Below are positions 25,660 to 34,807 of a stretch of DNA of 64,000 nucleotides, piece by piece. The notes beneath the pieces were generated by a model. That model had not been told where the DNA came from. It did no database searches and was given only the letters and a program-made list of their open reading frames with translations. Both the position numbers and the translations under genes were made by a program. The DNA is taken from NCBI RefSeq assembly GCF_046237015.1, contig NZ_JBJYIN010000002.1:1-64000 (forward strand), written 5' to 3'. Origin of the DNA: JBJYIN01 sp046237015 (GTDB lineage Bacteria; Pseudomonadota; Gammaproteobacteria; Enterobacterales; Enterobacteriaceae). How positions within the stretch are numbered: position 1 is the first letter of the stretch; every line of letters starts with the position of its first letter.

Positions 25660-26511
25660 ATGAATGCTTGGCTTGCCCATTCTTGCCCACAGCGCACGCT
25701 ATCTCATGCCTCTTTGCGCCGAGTGCTTAAGGCTGTGGTGATATTATCCCCTTTGTTATTGTCTGCTTGTCATCATCCGGTGAACAACAGCATCTTATCG
25801 CCGGATACAGAAAACCCTACGCCAAAAGAACAGGTTACCGATTATCGTATCGCGCAATGTGAGCACCTGTGGCAGGTGGACGATCGTGACGCGATGAATA
25901 ATGCGCTCTATTGGTTGCGTGCGATGGATTGTGCTGGGCGTTTAACTCAATTTCAGGCGCGTGAAGAAGCGTTACGTCTGGAGGACGAGAGTTGGGAGAA
26001 TGCTTTTAAGCAGGGAATCCTGTTAGATAACGCAGGTATTACCCAAGCTGAGCGGCACCAGGTGTTGGAGCAGCTCAAACGATACCGGTTGGCTTTTCCG
26101 GCGGCGCTGAGACCATTGGTACAAACCTGGCGCGATCGACAGACGCTGTTTTTAGCGTTATCTGATGAACGTTTACGCTATAAACGTTTGCAAGATGCGA
26201 GCGATAAGCAGCTCGATACGCTGCGTATTCAACAAAATCACCTGCAATATCAACTCGAAACCACGACTCGGAAACTGGAAAATCTGACGGATATCGAACG
26301 CCAGCTATCCTCCCGTAAACAACTATCGGGTGAGTTGCCAGAGAACGATACCGAACATCGTGCGAATACGGGAGGAAGCCGTGAGAGCACCCGTATCAGT
26401 GAGTCACCAAAAGCGGCGTCAGATGCGATCAAAGCAGAAGACACCTACACTCCGCCTATGACGTCAGGTACAAGTAAAACGGCGACAAACAAGGATCTCA
26501 AAAATCAATGA
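25660..26511 (+). CDS. qseG: QseG lipoprotein
   Basis: The 283-residue product has a long signal segment ending in the lipobox LLSAC (Cys near residue 37), then an all-helical soluble part with a probable coiled coil (residues about 160-215) and a hydrophilic, low-complexity C-terminus. In E. coli QseG is an outer-membrane lipoprotein that interacts with the kinase QseE/GlrK and affects its activity. It starts 3 bp after glrK, and its stop overlaps the glrR start as ATGA, which suggests coupled translation. Confidence 0.9.
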   Translation: MNAWLAHSCPQRTLSHASLRRVLKAVVILSPLLLSACHHPVNNSILSPDTENPTPKEQVTDYRIAQCEHLWQVDDRDAMNNALYWLRAMDCAGRLTQFQAREEALRLEDESWENAFKQGILLDNAGITQAERHQVLEQLKRYRLAFPAALRPLVQTWRDRQTLFLALSDERLRYKRLQDASDKQLDTLRIQQNHLQYQLETTTRKLENLTDIERQLSSRKQLSGELPENDTEHRANTGGSRESTRISESPKAASDAIKAEDTYTPPMTSGTSKTATNKDLKNQ

Positions 26512-27845
26512 CTGCGCGTAAATCGGCAAACTTACTTCTGGTGGATGACGATCCCAGTTTATTAAAGTTGTTGGGAATGCGCCTGACGAGTGAGGGTTTT
26601 AGCGTCACGACGGCGGAAAGCGGTCAGGATGCGCTGAAATTATTAAGCAGAGATCAGATTGATCTGGTTATCAGCGATCTGCGTATGGATGAAATGGATG
26701 GTATGGCGCTGTTTTCGGAAATTCAGCGTCATCAACCCGGCATGCCGGTGATTATCCTGACGGCCCACGGCTCGATTCCTGATGCGGTGGCGGCAACTCA
26801 GCAAGGTGTTTTCAGCTTTCTCACCAAGCCTGTCGATCGTGATGCGCTGTATAAGGCCATTGATGAAGCATTGGCTCTGTCTGCCCCTGTAGGGGATGAA
26901 CACTGGCGTGAGAGCATAGTTACACGCAGTCCGTTGATGTTACGTCTGTTGGATCAGGTCAAAATGGTGGCGCAGTCGGACGTTAGCGTATTAATCAATG
27001 GCCAGAGCGGAACAGGAAAAGAAGTGCTGGCACAAGCTATTCACGCGGCCAGCCCACGAGCTAAGAAAGCGTTTATCGCGATTAACTGCGGCGCATTGCC
27101 TGAACCTCTGTTGGAATCAGAGCTGTTTGGTCATGCAAAAGGCGCTTTTACCGGTGCCGTCAGCAGCCGTGAGGGGCTATTTCAGGCGGCAGAAGGCGGG
27201 ACGTTATTCCTGGATGAAATCGGGGATATGCCGCTATCGTTACAGGTAAAATTGTTGCGTGTTTTACAAGAGCGCAAAGTTCGTCCGCTGGGCAGCAACC
27301 GAGATTTAGAGATAGATGTCAGGATTATTTCCGCGACTCACCGCGATTTGCCAAAAGCGATGGAAAAAGGCGAGTTTCGTGAAGATCTGTATTACCGCCT
27401 GAATGTGGTCAATATGAAACTGCCGACGTTGAATGAACGGTCGGAAGACATCCCTCTGTTGGCTAACCATTTACTGCGTGAGTCGGCGGCCCGGCATAAA
27501 CCGTTTGTGCGCACCTTCTCAACCGATGCGATGAAACGGTTGATGACGGCGAGTTGGCCGGGTAATGTGCGGCAATTGGTTAACGTCATTGAGCAGTGCG
27601 TGGCTTTGACCAGCGCGCCTGTCATTAGTGAAGCGCTGGTGGAACAGGCTCTGGAAGGGGAAAGCACAGCATTGCCGACATTCGTTGAAGCTCGCCATCA
27701 GTTTGAGCTGAACTATTTGCGTAAATTGTTGCAGATAGCCAAAGGCAATGTGACGCAAGCTGCTCGCATGGCGGGGCGTAACCGAACCGAGTTTTATAAA
27801 CTGTTGGGTCGCCATGGGTTGGACGCCAACGATTTTAAAGAATAA
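26508..27845 (+). CDS. glrR: Sigma-54-dependent response regulator GlrR (QseF)
   Basis: The 445-residue protein has a receiver domain (Asp57 in VISDLRM, acidic DDD near 13-15), a AAA+ domain with Walker A GQSGTGKE, the sigma-54 contact loop GAFTGA and Walker B FLDEIGD, and a Fis-type helix-turn-helix at the end (NVTQAARMAGRNRTEFYKLL). When phosphorylated by GlrK it binds TGTC-N10-GACA sites upstream of glmY. Three such sites are present in this window. It overlaps qseG by 4 bp. Confidence 0.96.
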   Translation: MTARKSANLLLVDDDPSLLKLLGMRLTSEGFSVTTAESGQDALKLLSRDQIDLVISDLRMDEMDGMALFSEIQRHQPGMPVIILTAHGSIPDAVAATQQGVFSFLTKPVDRDALYKAIDEALALSAPVGDEHWRESIVTRSPLMLRLLDQVKMVAQSDVSVLINGQSGTGKEVLAQAIHAASPRAKKAFIAINCGALPEPLLESELFGHAKGAFTGAVSSREGLFQAAEGGTLFLDEIGDMPLSLQVKLLRVLQERKVRPLGSNRDLEIDVRIISATHRDLPKAMEKGEFREDLYYRLNVVNMKLPTLNERSEDIPLLANHLLRESAARHKPFVRTFSTDAMKRLMTASWPGNVRQLVNVIEQCVALTSAPVISEALVEQALEGESTALPTFVEARHQFELNYLRKLLQIAKGNVTQAARMAGRNRTEFYKLLGRHGLDANDFKE

Positions 27846-27936
27846 TGTCGATAGATTGTGGGCTTGGATGCTGGCAATCTTATTGTTTACTGATGCCCGG
27901 CTTCGGCCGCAACATAGGTAATACTAAGGTTCTTCA

Positions 27937-28275
27937 ATGAAAAAAATTGATGCGATTATTAAGCCGTTCAAACTGGACGATGTTCGTGAGGCGTTAGCTG
28001 AAGTGGGTATCACCGGGATGACGGTAACGGAAGTTAAGGGTTTTGGTCGCCAGAAGGGGCATACAGAACTGTACCGTGGTGCTGAATACATGGTCGATTT
28101 TTTACCTAAAGTAAAAATCGAAATCGTTGTTTCGGACGATATTGTTGATACTTGTGTGGAAACCATCATGCAGACGGCGCAGACCGGAAAAATTGGTGAT
28201 GGGAAAATCTTTGTTTTTGATGTCGCGCGTGTCGTGCGTATCCGTACTGGCGAAGAAGACGAAGAAGCGATTTAA
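27937..28275 (+). CDS. glnB: Nitrogen regulatory protein P-II 1
   Basis: The 112-residue protein is typical of GlnB. Tyr51 in RGAEYMVDF is the uridylylation site in the T-loop, and KIGDGKIFV near residues 90-98 is the second P-II signature. The trimer senses 2-oxoglutarate, ATP/ADP and, through uridylylation by GlnD, glutamine. It controls GlnE and the NtrB kinase. It follows glrR by 91 bp in the same direction, as in E. coli. Confidence 0.97.
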   Translation: MKKIDAIIKPFKLDDVREALAEVGITGMTVTEVKGFGRQKGHTELYRGAEYMVDFLPKVKIEIVVSDDIVDTCVETIMQTAQTGKIGDGKIFVFDVARVVRIRTGEEDEEAI

Positions 28276-28305
28276 TCACTGAGCAGCATTGATCATCGGT
28301 TTTCT

Positions 28306-28339
28306 TGTGGAAGCCAACCCGATGAGGTTGGCTTCCACA
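28306..28339. terminator. Convergent hairpin between glnB and paeY
   Basis: A perfect 14-bp stem (TGTGGAAGCCAACC with its complement) closes a 6-base loop. There is no strong T-tract on either strand. Its place between convergent stop codons suggests shared termination or 3'-end protection. Confidence 0.7.
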
Positions 28340-28344
28340 TGTCA

Positions 28345-30009
28345 TTATGAGCGATGACCCGTCTTCACTATTTTATCCGTTAATGTTTTTAATTCTGGCG
28401 TCTGCTTTATGGCCTCGGCGACAATTTCCGAGACGGCGATAGCGCCTTTCTTCTGGAAATGTGTGGTATCCGGGTTGGTCAGGCTTCCTGCCTGATTACG
28501 GTAGAAGGGGTATTTTGCCGGATCAACGGCCAGCCAGTATTGTTTCCAGTGGTGACTATTTCCCTGATTAGCGAGCGCAATGGTCGCAGGCTCAATATCC
28601 AGTAGGATCGTTTTGTTCACTTTGGCGGTGTCTTTGATCGTCTGGCTGTAATCACCGACAAAGGCATACCCGCCTTCCTGATTCTGTTGGGTAAAGTGGC
28701 GGTGCACGGTCGGCGTCCCTTCTTTCCCTTCGGCAGTGCGGACACGCGTAGTGGGGGTCAGTAACACAGGCGTCATTTTATGCAGACGGGCAAAACTGAT
28801 ATAACGTTCCAACGTTGTTTGAAATGACATATCAGCCTTGCCTTGAGGGGCCTGACGTTTACCCGAGGTATCGTTAGGATATGTACATAGGTTGGCTACA
28901 TCGGCAACGCCTCGAACGGGTCTGGCGTTGTTGCAGTTTTGGTCGTTATGACCCATTTGAATGAACAGGTAATCTCCCTCTCTCATTAGTGGTTGCATCT
29001 GACGGAACCACCCCTCGTAAAAGTAATCACGTGAACTTCGACCGGCGCGAGCGCCATTGACCACTTTTATGCCGCTTTCTTTTGTAAACTGTTGCTCAAA
29101 AACCTGCCCCCATCCCATGCGAGGAAAGCGTGCTTTTTCATAGGTTGCGGCAGTGGAGTCGCCAACCAGAAAAATACGGACGTTTGCTTTTTTGATCTCA
29201 TCCAGGTGTTGGCGAGCGTAATGGTAATCCAGTGGTTCATAGTCCCCTTGGTTATTCAGGCCGACAATAGGTCGAAAATTACTGTCGGTTAGCACGGTGT
29301 GCCCCGAGTAACCGGTATCATTGTAGTAGTTTCGATTATGGTTAATAACGTTAACAATATTTGTGACAGCTTCCTGCTGCGAATCTGGGTATGTCAGCGG
29401 ATCGAAATGTGTTGGGGCTGAAACCCCCACTTGTCTTAATGCGGCGTTAAAACCCGCATGAAAAGCAGCATTAGCCTTTTTCCACGCATGGATATCAAGC
29501 TTTGGCGAGGTAGCATCGTCCGCTAATTGTTGCGGCCCGATATAGCCTGCTGCTACGGCGACGTCAGAAACGATACGGTCAGTGAGCGGATTGATATTAA
29601 CGATATTATCTTTGCCCGATTGTAACGTAGGTGCCAGTGCCGTCAGGCAGATAGCCCTGGGAATATTATTGATCAGGCAATTATTACCGCCGGATTCAAT
29701 CGCCGAGAGACGCAACGGTGTGGTCAATTCTGCAACATCAATATGATATTTACCTTGTTCATCCGTTTGAGCCTGCCTGCGTTGACCTTGCTGATCTTTG
29801 ATAATAATGGTGGCAGGAAGATGTATTTCCCTGTGGGTTAGCTGGCCTGTCAGCGTTGTGTGTTCGGCCAGTTTAGTGCCAGTCATTATCTCAATAATGC
29901 TTTGTTGTTTTGTATGGTGCGCAGTATTGGATGTCACGGCATACGCCATCATTGAGGGAACAGAAAACAGAATGGCGCAGGCCACACTCTTGGAAAAACA
30001 TTTTGGCAT
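28345..30009 (-). CDS. paeY: Secreted pectin acetylesterase (PaeY-like, CE12)
   Basis: The 554-residue product has a signal peptide (MPKCFSKSVACAILFSVPSM), an N-terminal region of about 270 residues with a small beta-sandwich-like insert, and a C-terminal SGNH esterase domain. The esterase blocks are visible: GDS (catalytic Ser near 285), NGARAGRSSRDY, MGHNDQN and the terminal DTTHF carrying Asp and His. PaeY of Dickeya removes acetyl groups from pectin so that pectate lyases can act; length and architecture fit that enzyme. I chose the ATG at 30009, which follows an AAGGAA site and opens a clean signal peptide; an in-frame ATG at 30033 lacks one. It lies alone here, not beside pectate-lyase genes. 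Confidence 0.85.
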   Translation of the reverse strand: MPKCFSKSVACAILFSVPSMMAYAVTSNTAHHTKQQSIIEIMTGTKLAEHTTLTGQLTHREIHLPATIIIKDQQGQRRQAQTDEQGKYHIDVAELTTPLRLSAIESGGNNCLINNIPRAICLTALAPTLQSGKDNIVNINPLTDRIVSDVAVAAGYIGPQQLADDATSPKLDIHAWKKANAAFHAGFNAALRQVGVSAPTHFDPLTYPDSQQEAVTNIVNVINHNRNYYNDTGYSGHTVLTDSNFRPIVGLNNQGDYEPLDYHYARQHLDEIKKANVRIFLVGDSTAATYEKARFPRMGWGQVFEQQFTKESGIKVVNGARAGRSSRDYFYEGWFRQMQPLMREGDYLFIQMGHNDQNCNNARPVRGVADVANLCTYPNDTSGKRQAPQGKADMSFQTTLERYISFARLHKMTPVLLTPTTRVRTAEGKEGTPTVHRHFTQQNQEGGYAFVGDYSQTIKDTAKVNKTILLDIEPATIALANQGNSHHWKQYWLAVDPAKYPFYRNQAGSLTNPDTTHFQKKGAIAVSEIVAEAIKQTPELKTLTDKIVKTGHRS

Positions 30010-30170
30010 GGTTGGACATATTCCTTGTTGCATGAGTCAAAGAGCGTATTGATCGGAATTTGCATGTCGTGAGACAGAGCGTAATTTTATAATTCAATGG
30101 ATTGGAAAATGCTGTTTTTTTATTTTTACCTAATCTGTAGTGGAAGTGTGTGAAATGACCATTCATGAAA

Positions 30171-30190
30171 AATGAAATATTATTTTAATG
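30171..30190. promoter_or_regulatory. KdgR-like palindrome upstream of paeY
   Basis: AATGAAATATTATTTTAATG resembles the KdgR operator core (AATGAAAC-N-TGTTTCATT) with one imperfect half. It lies about 160 bp upstream of the chosen paeY start. KdgR represses pectinolysis genes in soft-rot bacteria, so this is plausible but unproven. Confidence 0.4.
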
Positions 30191-30315
30191 AGCGTTATTC
30201 ATTGTGTGACCAAGATCTTTTTATCGATGCAGTAGGTCGGCGAACTTAGCAAATTGTGATCGATATCGTTAAGGTGTCGCATCTCCTTATCCAGCTTATC
30301 GGCATGTGTTGTCAA

Positions 30316-30340
30316 TAAAAAAGGCCGCAAAAGCGGCCCG
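30316..30340 (-). terminator. Intrinsic terminator of hmp
   Basis: On the minus strand GGCCGC-TTTT-GCGGCC is followed directly by TTTTTTATTG, 30 bp beyond the hmp stop codon. Confidence 0.92.
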
Positions 30341-30367
30341 GGGAGTTTGATCCGTCACCAATGAGGG

Positions 30368-31558
30368 TTAGACGACTTTGTGTGGACCAAAACATTCGTA
30401 ATGCAGGCGATCGGGTGAAATCCCCATCTCCAGCAATTGTTGGGCGGCAAACTGCATGAATAAGACGGGGCCGCATAGGTAATAGTGCATATTAGGAATG
30501 GTTAACTCATCAGAAAGCACATTGAGTTGCATCAGACCCTGAGAGTGAAAATCCTTATTGGCACGATCTTCAGGTTGTGGTTCCCGGTACCAAATTTGCT
30601 GCTGAAACATCGGTAACTCTGCGCCAATTTGAGCGATTTCATTGGCAAAAGCATGCGTCGTGCCATTTTCTGCGGCGTGTAGCCACAGGACATTGGCCTG
30701 ATGTTGTCGTTGCTTCAGGAAATGCAACATGCTTAACATTGGTGTTTGGCCGACACCAGCAGAGATTAACGCAATAGGCGTCGAGGTCGGTTGGTCGAGG
30801 AAGAAATCGCCGTGTGGTGCGGCCAGATGGATAACATCGCCTTCGCGTGCAACGTTATGAAGGTAACTCGATACTGCACCTCTTTCTTCACGTTTTACCG
30901 CGATACGATAATATTTTCCGTTGGGTTCGTGGGTCAGGGAATATTGTCTGATCTCTTGATTCTCAAAGCCGTCATGCCTGATATAGACCGCCAGATATTG
31001 TCCCGGCTGGAAATCTGCTATGGGTTGTTCATCAGTTGGAGCCAGCATGAAGCTGGTGATGACGGTGCTTTGTGGCTGTTTAGCAATAATGCGGAAAGGC
31101 CGTACGCCAGACCAGCCACCGATTTTGGTTTCGGCATCCTTGTAGATATCGCTTTCTCGTTGGATAAAAACATTTGCCAGTACGCCATAGGCTTTACCCC
31201 AGGCATCCAAAACGTCCTGACCGGGGTTAAAGAGCTCATCCAGCGTTGCCAGTAAATGCCCGCCGACAATCTGATATTGGTCCGGGTGAATATTAAAACT
31301 GGCATGCTTTTGTGCGATACGCTCTACAGCGGGCAGTAATGCTGAGAGGTTGTCGATATTGGCCGCATAAGCGCAAATCGCATTGAATAACGCTTCACGC
31401 TGATCGCCGTTGCGCTGATTGCTCATATTGAAAATATCTTTCAATTCTGGGTTATGAGTAAACATGCGTTCATAAAAATGCGCAGTCAGCTTTGGACCTG
31501 TCTCAGATAATAACGGGATAGTGGATTTAATCGTTGCGATAGTTTGGTGATCCAGCAT
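30368..31558 (-). CDS. hmp: Flavohemoglobin, nitric oxide dioxygenase
   Basis: The 396-residue protein equals the E. coli Hmp length. An N-terminal globin domain (about 1-138) carries the proximal haem His within AQKHASF. A ferredoxin-reductase FAD domain has RQYSLT, and the NAD-binding domain has ISAGVGQTPML and the terminal YECFGPH. It oxidises NO to nitrate using O2 and NADH, protecting against nitrosative stress, for instance from a plant host. It is divergent from glyA with a 407-bp shared gap, and an NsrR operator lies 29 bp upstream of its ATG. Confidence 0.97.
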   Translation of the reverse strand: MLDHQTIATIKSTIPLLSETGPKLTAHFYERMFTHNPELKDIFNMSNQRNGDQREALFNAICAYAANIDNLSALLPAVERIAQKHASFNIHPDQYQIVGGHLLATLDELFNPGQDVLDAWGKAYGVLANVFIQRESDIYKDAETKIGGWSGVRPFRIIAKQPQSTVITSFMLAPTDEQPIADFQPGQYLAVYIRHDGFENQEIRQYSLTHEPNGKYYRIAVKREERGAVSSYLHNVAREGDVIHLAAPHGDFFLDQPTSTPIALISAGVGQTPMLSMLHFLKQRQHQANVLWLHAAENGTTHAFANEIAQIGAELPMFQQQIWYREPQPEDRANKDFHSQGLMQLNVLSDELTIPNMHYYLCGPVLFMQFAAQQLLEMGISPDRLHYECFGPHKVV

Positions 31559-31586
31559 GGTGGCTCCTTACGTATTAGGTGCTTAT

Positions 31587-31609
31587 AAGTTGTATTTTAA
31601 ATGCATCTT
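31587..31609. promoter_or_regulatory. NsrR operator of hmp
   Basis: Read on the hmp strand, AAGATGCATTT, one base, AAATACAACTT forms the 11-1-11 inverted repeat typical of the NO-sensing repressor NsrR. It lies 29-51 bp upstream of the hmp start, where the promoter should be. Confidence 0.88.
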
Positions 31610-31833
31610 ATAGATGTTGCCGATCGCTGTAAATTACCCCGTTAGTGGTAGGGGTTGTTTTAATCCTCATGTTTCGGGCTCCTGCTACACAACGTTTGTT
31701 ATACAGCGTTGAAAAATGCGCCTGCGTTTTTTGATGCTAGCGTTATCAACATGAAGAAAGAACAGGTTGAAAATGAAGAAAACTCTGCTTTGCATTGTTT
31801 ATCTTAAATCCTTACAGGCCTTGTGCTGTCTGG

Positions 31834-31849
31834 AGCTAATCGTTTGCGT
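31834..31849. promoter_or_regulatory. PurR operator of glyA
   Basis: AGCTAATCGTTTGCGT fits 9 of 11 fixed PurR positions and is almost the same as the box I recall for E. coli glyA. It lies 116 bp upstream of glyA. The remainder of the 407-bp hmp-glyA gap (31559-31965) is AT-rich; beyond this box and the NsrR site I see no gene and no clear MetR site. Confidence 0.75.
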
Positions 31850-31965
31850 AAAAACCTCTGTCAAGACCTATCTTCATTAGGGATAAACGGTTTACACTAT
31901 AGGCCAGTGCCCGAGTGGGTGATTTTTTCCAGTATATTTACGTTAGCTGAGTCAGGAGATGCCGG

Positions 31966-33219
31966 ATGTTAAAGCGTGAAATGAACATTGCCGATTATGA
32001 TGCAGAACTGTGGCAAGCAATGGAGCAGGAAGTGGTGCGTCAGGAAGAGCACATTGAACTGATTGCGTCAGAAAACTATACCAGCCCACGTGTTATGCAG
32101 GCTCAGGGCTCTCAACTGACAAACAAGTATGCTGAAGGTTATCCGGGCAAACGTTACTACGGCGGCTGTGAGCATGTCGATGTCGTCGAGCAACTGGCTA
32201 TCGATCGTGCGAAAGCGCTGTTTGGCGCAGATTATGCCAACGTGCAACCACACTCCGGCTCGCAGGCGAACTTTGCAGTTTATACCGCGCTGCTGCAACC
32301 GGGTGACACCATCCTGGGGATGAACTTGGCGCACGGTGGTCACTTGACACACGGTTCTCCGGTTAACCTGTCTGGTAAACTGTATAACGTCATTCCTTAT
32401 GGCATCGACGAAAGCGGTAAAATCGACTATGACGAAATGGCCGAATTGGCGCGTACCCATAAACCTAAGATGATCGTTGGCGGCTTCTCTGCCTATTCTG
32501 GCGTGGTTGACTGGGCGAAAATGCGTGAAATTGCTGACAGCATCGGTGCTTATCTGTTTGTCGATATGGCGCACGTTGCGGGTCTGGTTGCAGCGGATGT
32601 CTATCCGAGCCCGGTTCCTCATGCTCACATCGTGACGACGACGACCCACAAAACGCTGGCGGGTCCGCGTGGTGGTTTGATCCTGGCGAAAGGCGGCGAC
32701 GAAGATCTGTATAAGAAACTGAATTCTGCAGTATTCCCTGGTGGTCAGGGTGGCCCATTGATGCACGTTATCGCAGGTAAAGCGGTTGCGCTGAAAGAAG
32801 CGATGGAACCCGAATTCAAGGTTTACCAGCAGCAGGTCGCGAAAAATGCCAAAGCGATGGTAGAAGTCTTCTTGTCTCGTGGCTATAACGTGGTTTCCGG
32901 CGGCACCAGCAACCACTTGTTCCTCCTGGATCTGGTGAGTAAGAATATTACTGGTAAAGACGCGGATGCTGCGCTGGGTCGTGCGAATATCACTGTTAAC
33001 AAGAACAGCGTGCCGAACGATCCTAAGAGCCCGTTCGTGACTTCTGGTGTGCGTATCGGTACGCCTGCGGCAACGCGTCGTGGCTTCAAAGAAGCAGAAG
33101 TTCGTGAGCTGGCTGGCTGGATCTGCGATGTGTTGGACAATATCAACGACGAAGCGACGATTGAACGCGTGAAACAGAAAGTTCTGGATATCTGCGTTCG
33201 CTTCCCTGTTTACGCATAA
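31966..33219 (+). CDS. glyA: Serine hydroxymethyltransferase
   Basis: The 417-residue enzyme matches E. coli GlyA. TTTTHKTLAGPRGG carries the PLP-binding lysine, and HSGSQAN and AHVAGL are further active-site blocks. It interconverts serine and glycine while loading one-carbon units on tetrahydrofolate, which feeds purine synthesis. The start ATG follows TCAGGAGATG at optimal distance. A PurR box upstream ties it to the purL and guaB genes in this window. Confidence 0.98.
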   Translation: MLKREMNIADYDAELWQAMEQEVVRQEEHIELIASENYTSPRVMQAQGSQLTNKYAEGYPGKRYYGGCEHVDVVEQLAIDRAKALFGADYANVQPHSGSQANFAVYTALLQPGDTILGMNLAHGGHLTHGSPVNLSGKLYNVIPYGIDESGKIDYDEMAELARTHKPKMIVGGFSAYSGVVDWAKMREIADSIGAYLFVDMAHVAGLVAADVYPSPVPHAHIVTTTTHKTLAGPRGGLILAKGGDEDLYKKLNSAVFPGGQGGPLMHVIAGKAVALKEAMEPEFKVYQQQVAKNAKAMVEVFLSRGYNVVSGGTSNHLFLLDLVSKNITGKDADAALGRANITVNKNSVPNDPKSPFVTSGVRIGTPAATRRGFKEAEVRELAGWICDVLDNINDEATIERVKQKVLDICVRFPVYA

Positions 33220-33258
33220 TTCAGCATTTTTCTGACATCACTGTCGGAACATATCCTC

Positions 33259-33286
33259 AACGCCAGCCTGTGTGCTGGCGTTTTTT
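33259..33286 (+). terminator. Intrinsic terminator of glyA
   Basis: AACGCCAGC pairs with GCTGGCGTT and continues into a T-run (33281-33286), 39 bp after the glyA stop. Confidence 0.93.
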
Positions 33287-33287
33287 A

Positions 33288-33437
33288 TGGCGGCCATCCC
33301 TGGCCGCCACCCTGCGGGCCGTCGCAAGCGACGTTGAAAAACGTTCCCCACGTTTTTTTATGGCGTACCATCTTTGGCCACTACCCAGCGGGCCGTTGCC
33401 GACACAACGTTAAAAATTTCTCCCAGACATTTTTTAG
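33288..33437. repeat. Dispersed intergenic repeat, copy B
   Basis: GGGCCGTCGCAAGCGACGTT-GAAAA, then ACGTTCCCCACGTTTTTTT, recurs in weaker form 80 bp later (GGGCCGTTGCCGACACAACG, then an A-run). It is related to copy A at 12321-12466 and, like it, directly follows an intrinsic terminator. The rest of the 387-bp glyA-hcaT gap holds only a small TAGCGAA-C-TTCGCTA palindrome near 33575. Confidence 0.65.
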
Positions 33438-33606
33438 ACTTGTCGATCATGGCTGATACATTCATCCCTGTTTAATGGCGAATAACGCGTTGCGCCGTTG
33501 GATGCTCTCTGACACAGTAATTGGCAAAAAAGAGTCACCAGCAAAAAAAGTTGGCGCATTTTCGGTGGTTCGTCGGTAGCGAACTTCGCTATCAAAGGGA
33601 GAGGTT

Positions 33607-34755
33607 ATGGTTTTACAATCAATGCGTTGGCTGGCGTTAAGCTATTTCACATACTTTTTTTGTTACGGCATTTTCCTGCCGTTTTGGGGCGGGTGGTTGA
33701 AAGGAGAAGGGCTCTCCGCTGAATCGATCGGGATGTTGCTTGGTGCCGGCTTGGTTGCCCGATTTGTTGGGAGTCTGATTATTACGCCGAGTATTAAAGA
33801 TCCTTCCAGACTGATTAGTGTACTCCGTGTGCTGGCGTTATTGGCGTTACTTTTGTCGGTGGGGTTCTGGTTTGGAAATGCCTGGCTTTGGCTGATGTTT
33901 GTGATGATTGGCTTCAATTTGTTTTTTGCCCCGCTTGTCCCGTTGACGGATGCACTTGCGGCCACCTGGCAACGTCAAATTGTCATGGATTACGGTAAGG
34001 TGCGAGTGTGGGGATCGATTGCATTTGTGATTGGCTCAGCTGTCACGGGGGAATTGGTCGCTGTTTGGGGACATTCCGCTATTCTGGCTATCTTGAGTGT
34101 TGGGTTAGTGACTATGCTATTGGGGATGTTGTTTCAGCCAAGCATCATGCCGATGGCTGTTGCCTCTTCGGCTCGTCCTGACGCGGTTACTCCATGGGCA
34201 ACATTGTTAAAGACACCAACGGTGTGGCGCTTTCTACTTTGTGTTTCTCTGTTGCAGGGCGCTCATGCAGCCTACTACGGTTTTAGCGTTATTTATTGGC
34301 AAAGCGAAGGCTATTCCGCATCGGTTATTGGTTACCTTTGGTCATTAGGCGTGGTTGCTGAAATTATCATTTTTACCTTTAGTCAATCCTTGTTTAAGCG
34401 CTGGAGCGCCCGTCAACTTCTGTTGCTTTCTGCCGTGTGTGGCATAGTGCGCTGGACGTTGATGGGGTCAACAGTGGCCTTGCCCTGGCTGGTTGTGATA
34501 CAGATACTGCATTGTGGTACGTTTGCCGTTTGCCACCTTGCGGGGATGCGTTTTATTGCGGCGCATACTGGAGGGGAAGTGTTACGCCTGCAAGCGGTAT
34601 ACTCGGCGTTGGCGATGGGGGGCGGTATCGCGATAATGACGATGGTTTCTGGTTTTCTGTTTGAATATTTTCAACAGGGTACGTTTTTGGTCATGGCATT
34701 GTTGGCTGTCCCCGTATTATTTATCCGTCCTGCCGTGGATCATAAAGCAACCTGA
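33607..34755 (+). CDS. hcaT: HcaT-like MFS transporter
   Basis: The 382-residue protein has about 12 hydrophobic segments and fits the HcaT/nucleoside-H+ symporter branch of the major facilitator superfamily. The N-terminal MRWLALSYFTYFFCYGIFLPFWGGWL and central GKVRVWGSIAFVIGS blocks match E. coli HcaT (379 residues). That protein is annotated as a 3-phenylpropionate permease, largely from context. The hca catabolic genes are not nearby, so the substrate here is unknown. The ribosome-binding site is GGGAGAGG. Confidence 0.85.
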   Translation: MVLQSMRWLALSYFTYFFCYGIFLPFWGGWLKGEGLSAESIGMLLGAGLVARFVGSLIITPSIKDPSRLISVLRVLALLALLLSVGFWFGNAWLWLMFVMIGFNLFFAPLVPLTDALAATWQRQIVMDYGKVRVWGSIAFVIGSAVTGELVAVWGHSAILAILSVGLVTMLLGMLFQPSIMPMAVASSARPDAVTPWATLLKTPTVWRFLLCVSLLQGAHAAYYGFSVIYWQSEGYSASVIGYLWSLGVVAEIIIFTFSQSLFKRWSARQLLLLSAVCGIVRWTLMGSTVALPWLVVIQILHCGTFAVCHLAGMRFIAAHTGGEVLRLQAVYSALAMGGGIAIMTMVSGFLFEYFQQGTFLVMALLAVPVLFIRPAVDHKAT

Positions 34756-34807
34756 TAGATGGCGTTTTGTCGTGGGTGTGAGCAGAATGTAGGACTATGA
34801 GAAAGTT

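Noticed and set aside
32068..32916. A 282-residue minus-strand frame opposite glyA
   Set aside because: It is a shadow of a highly conserved gene, with no ribosome-binding site and no recognisable domain.
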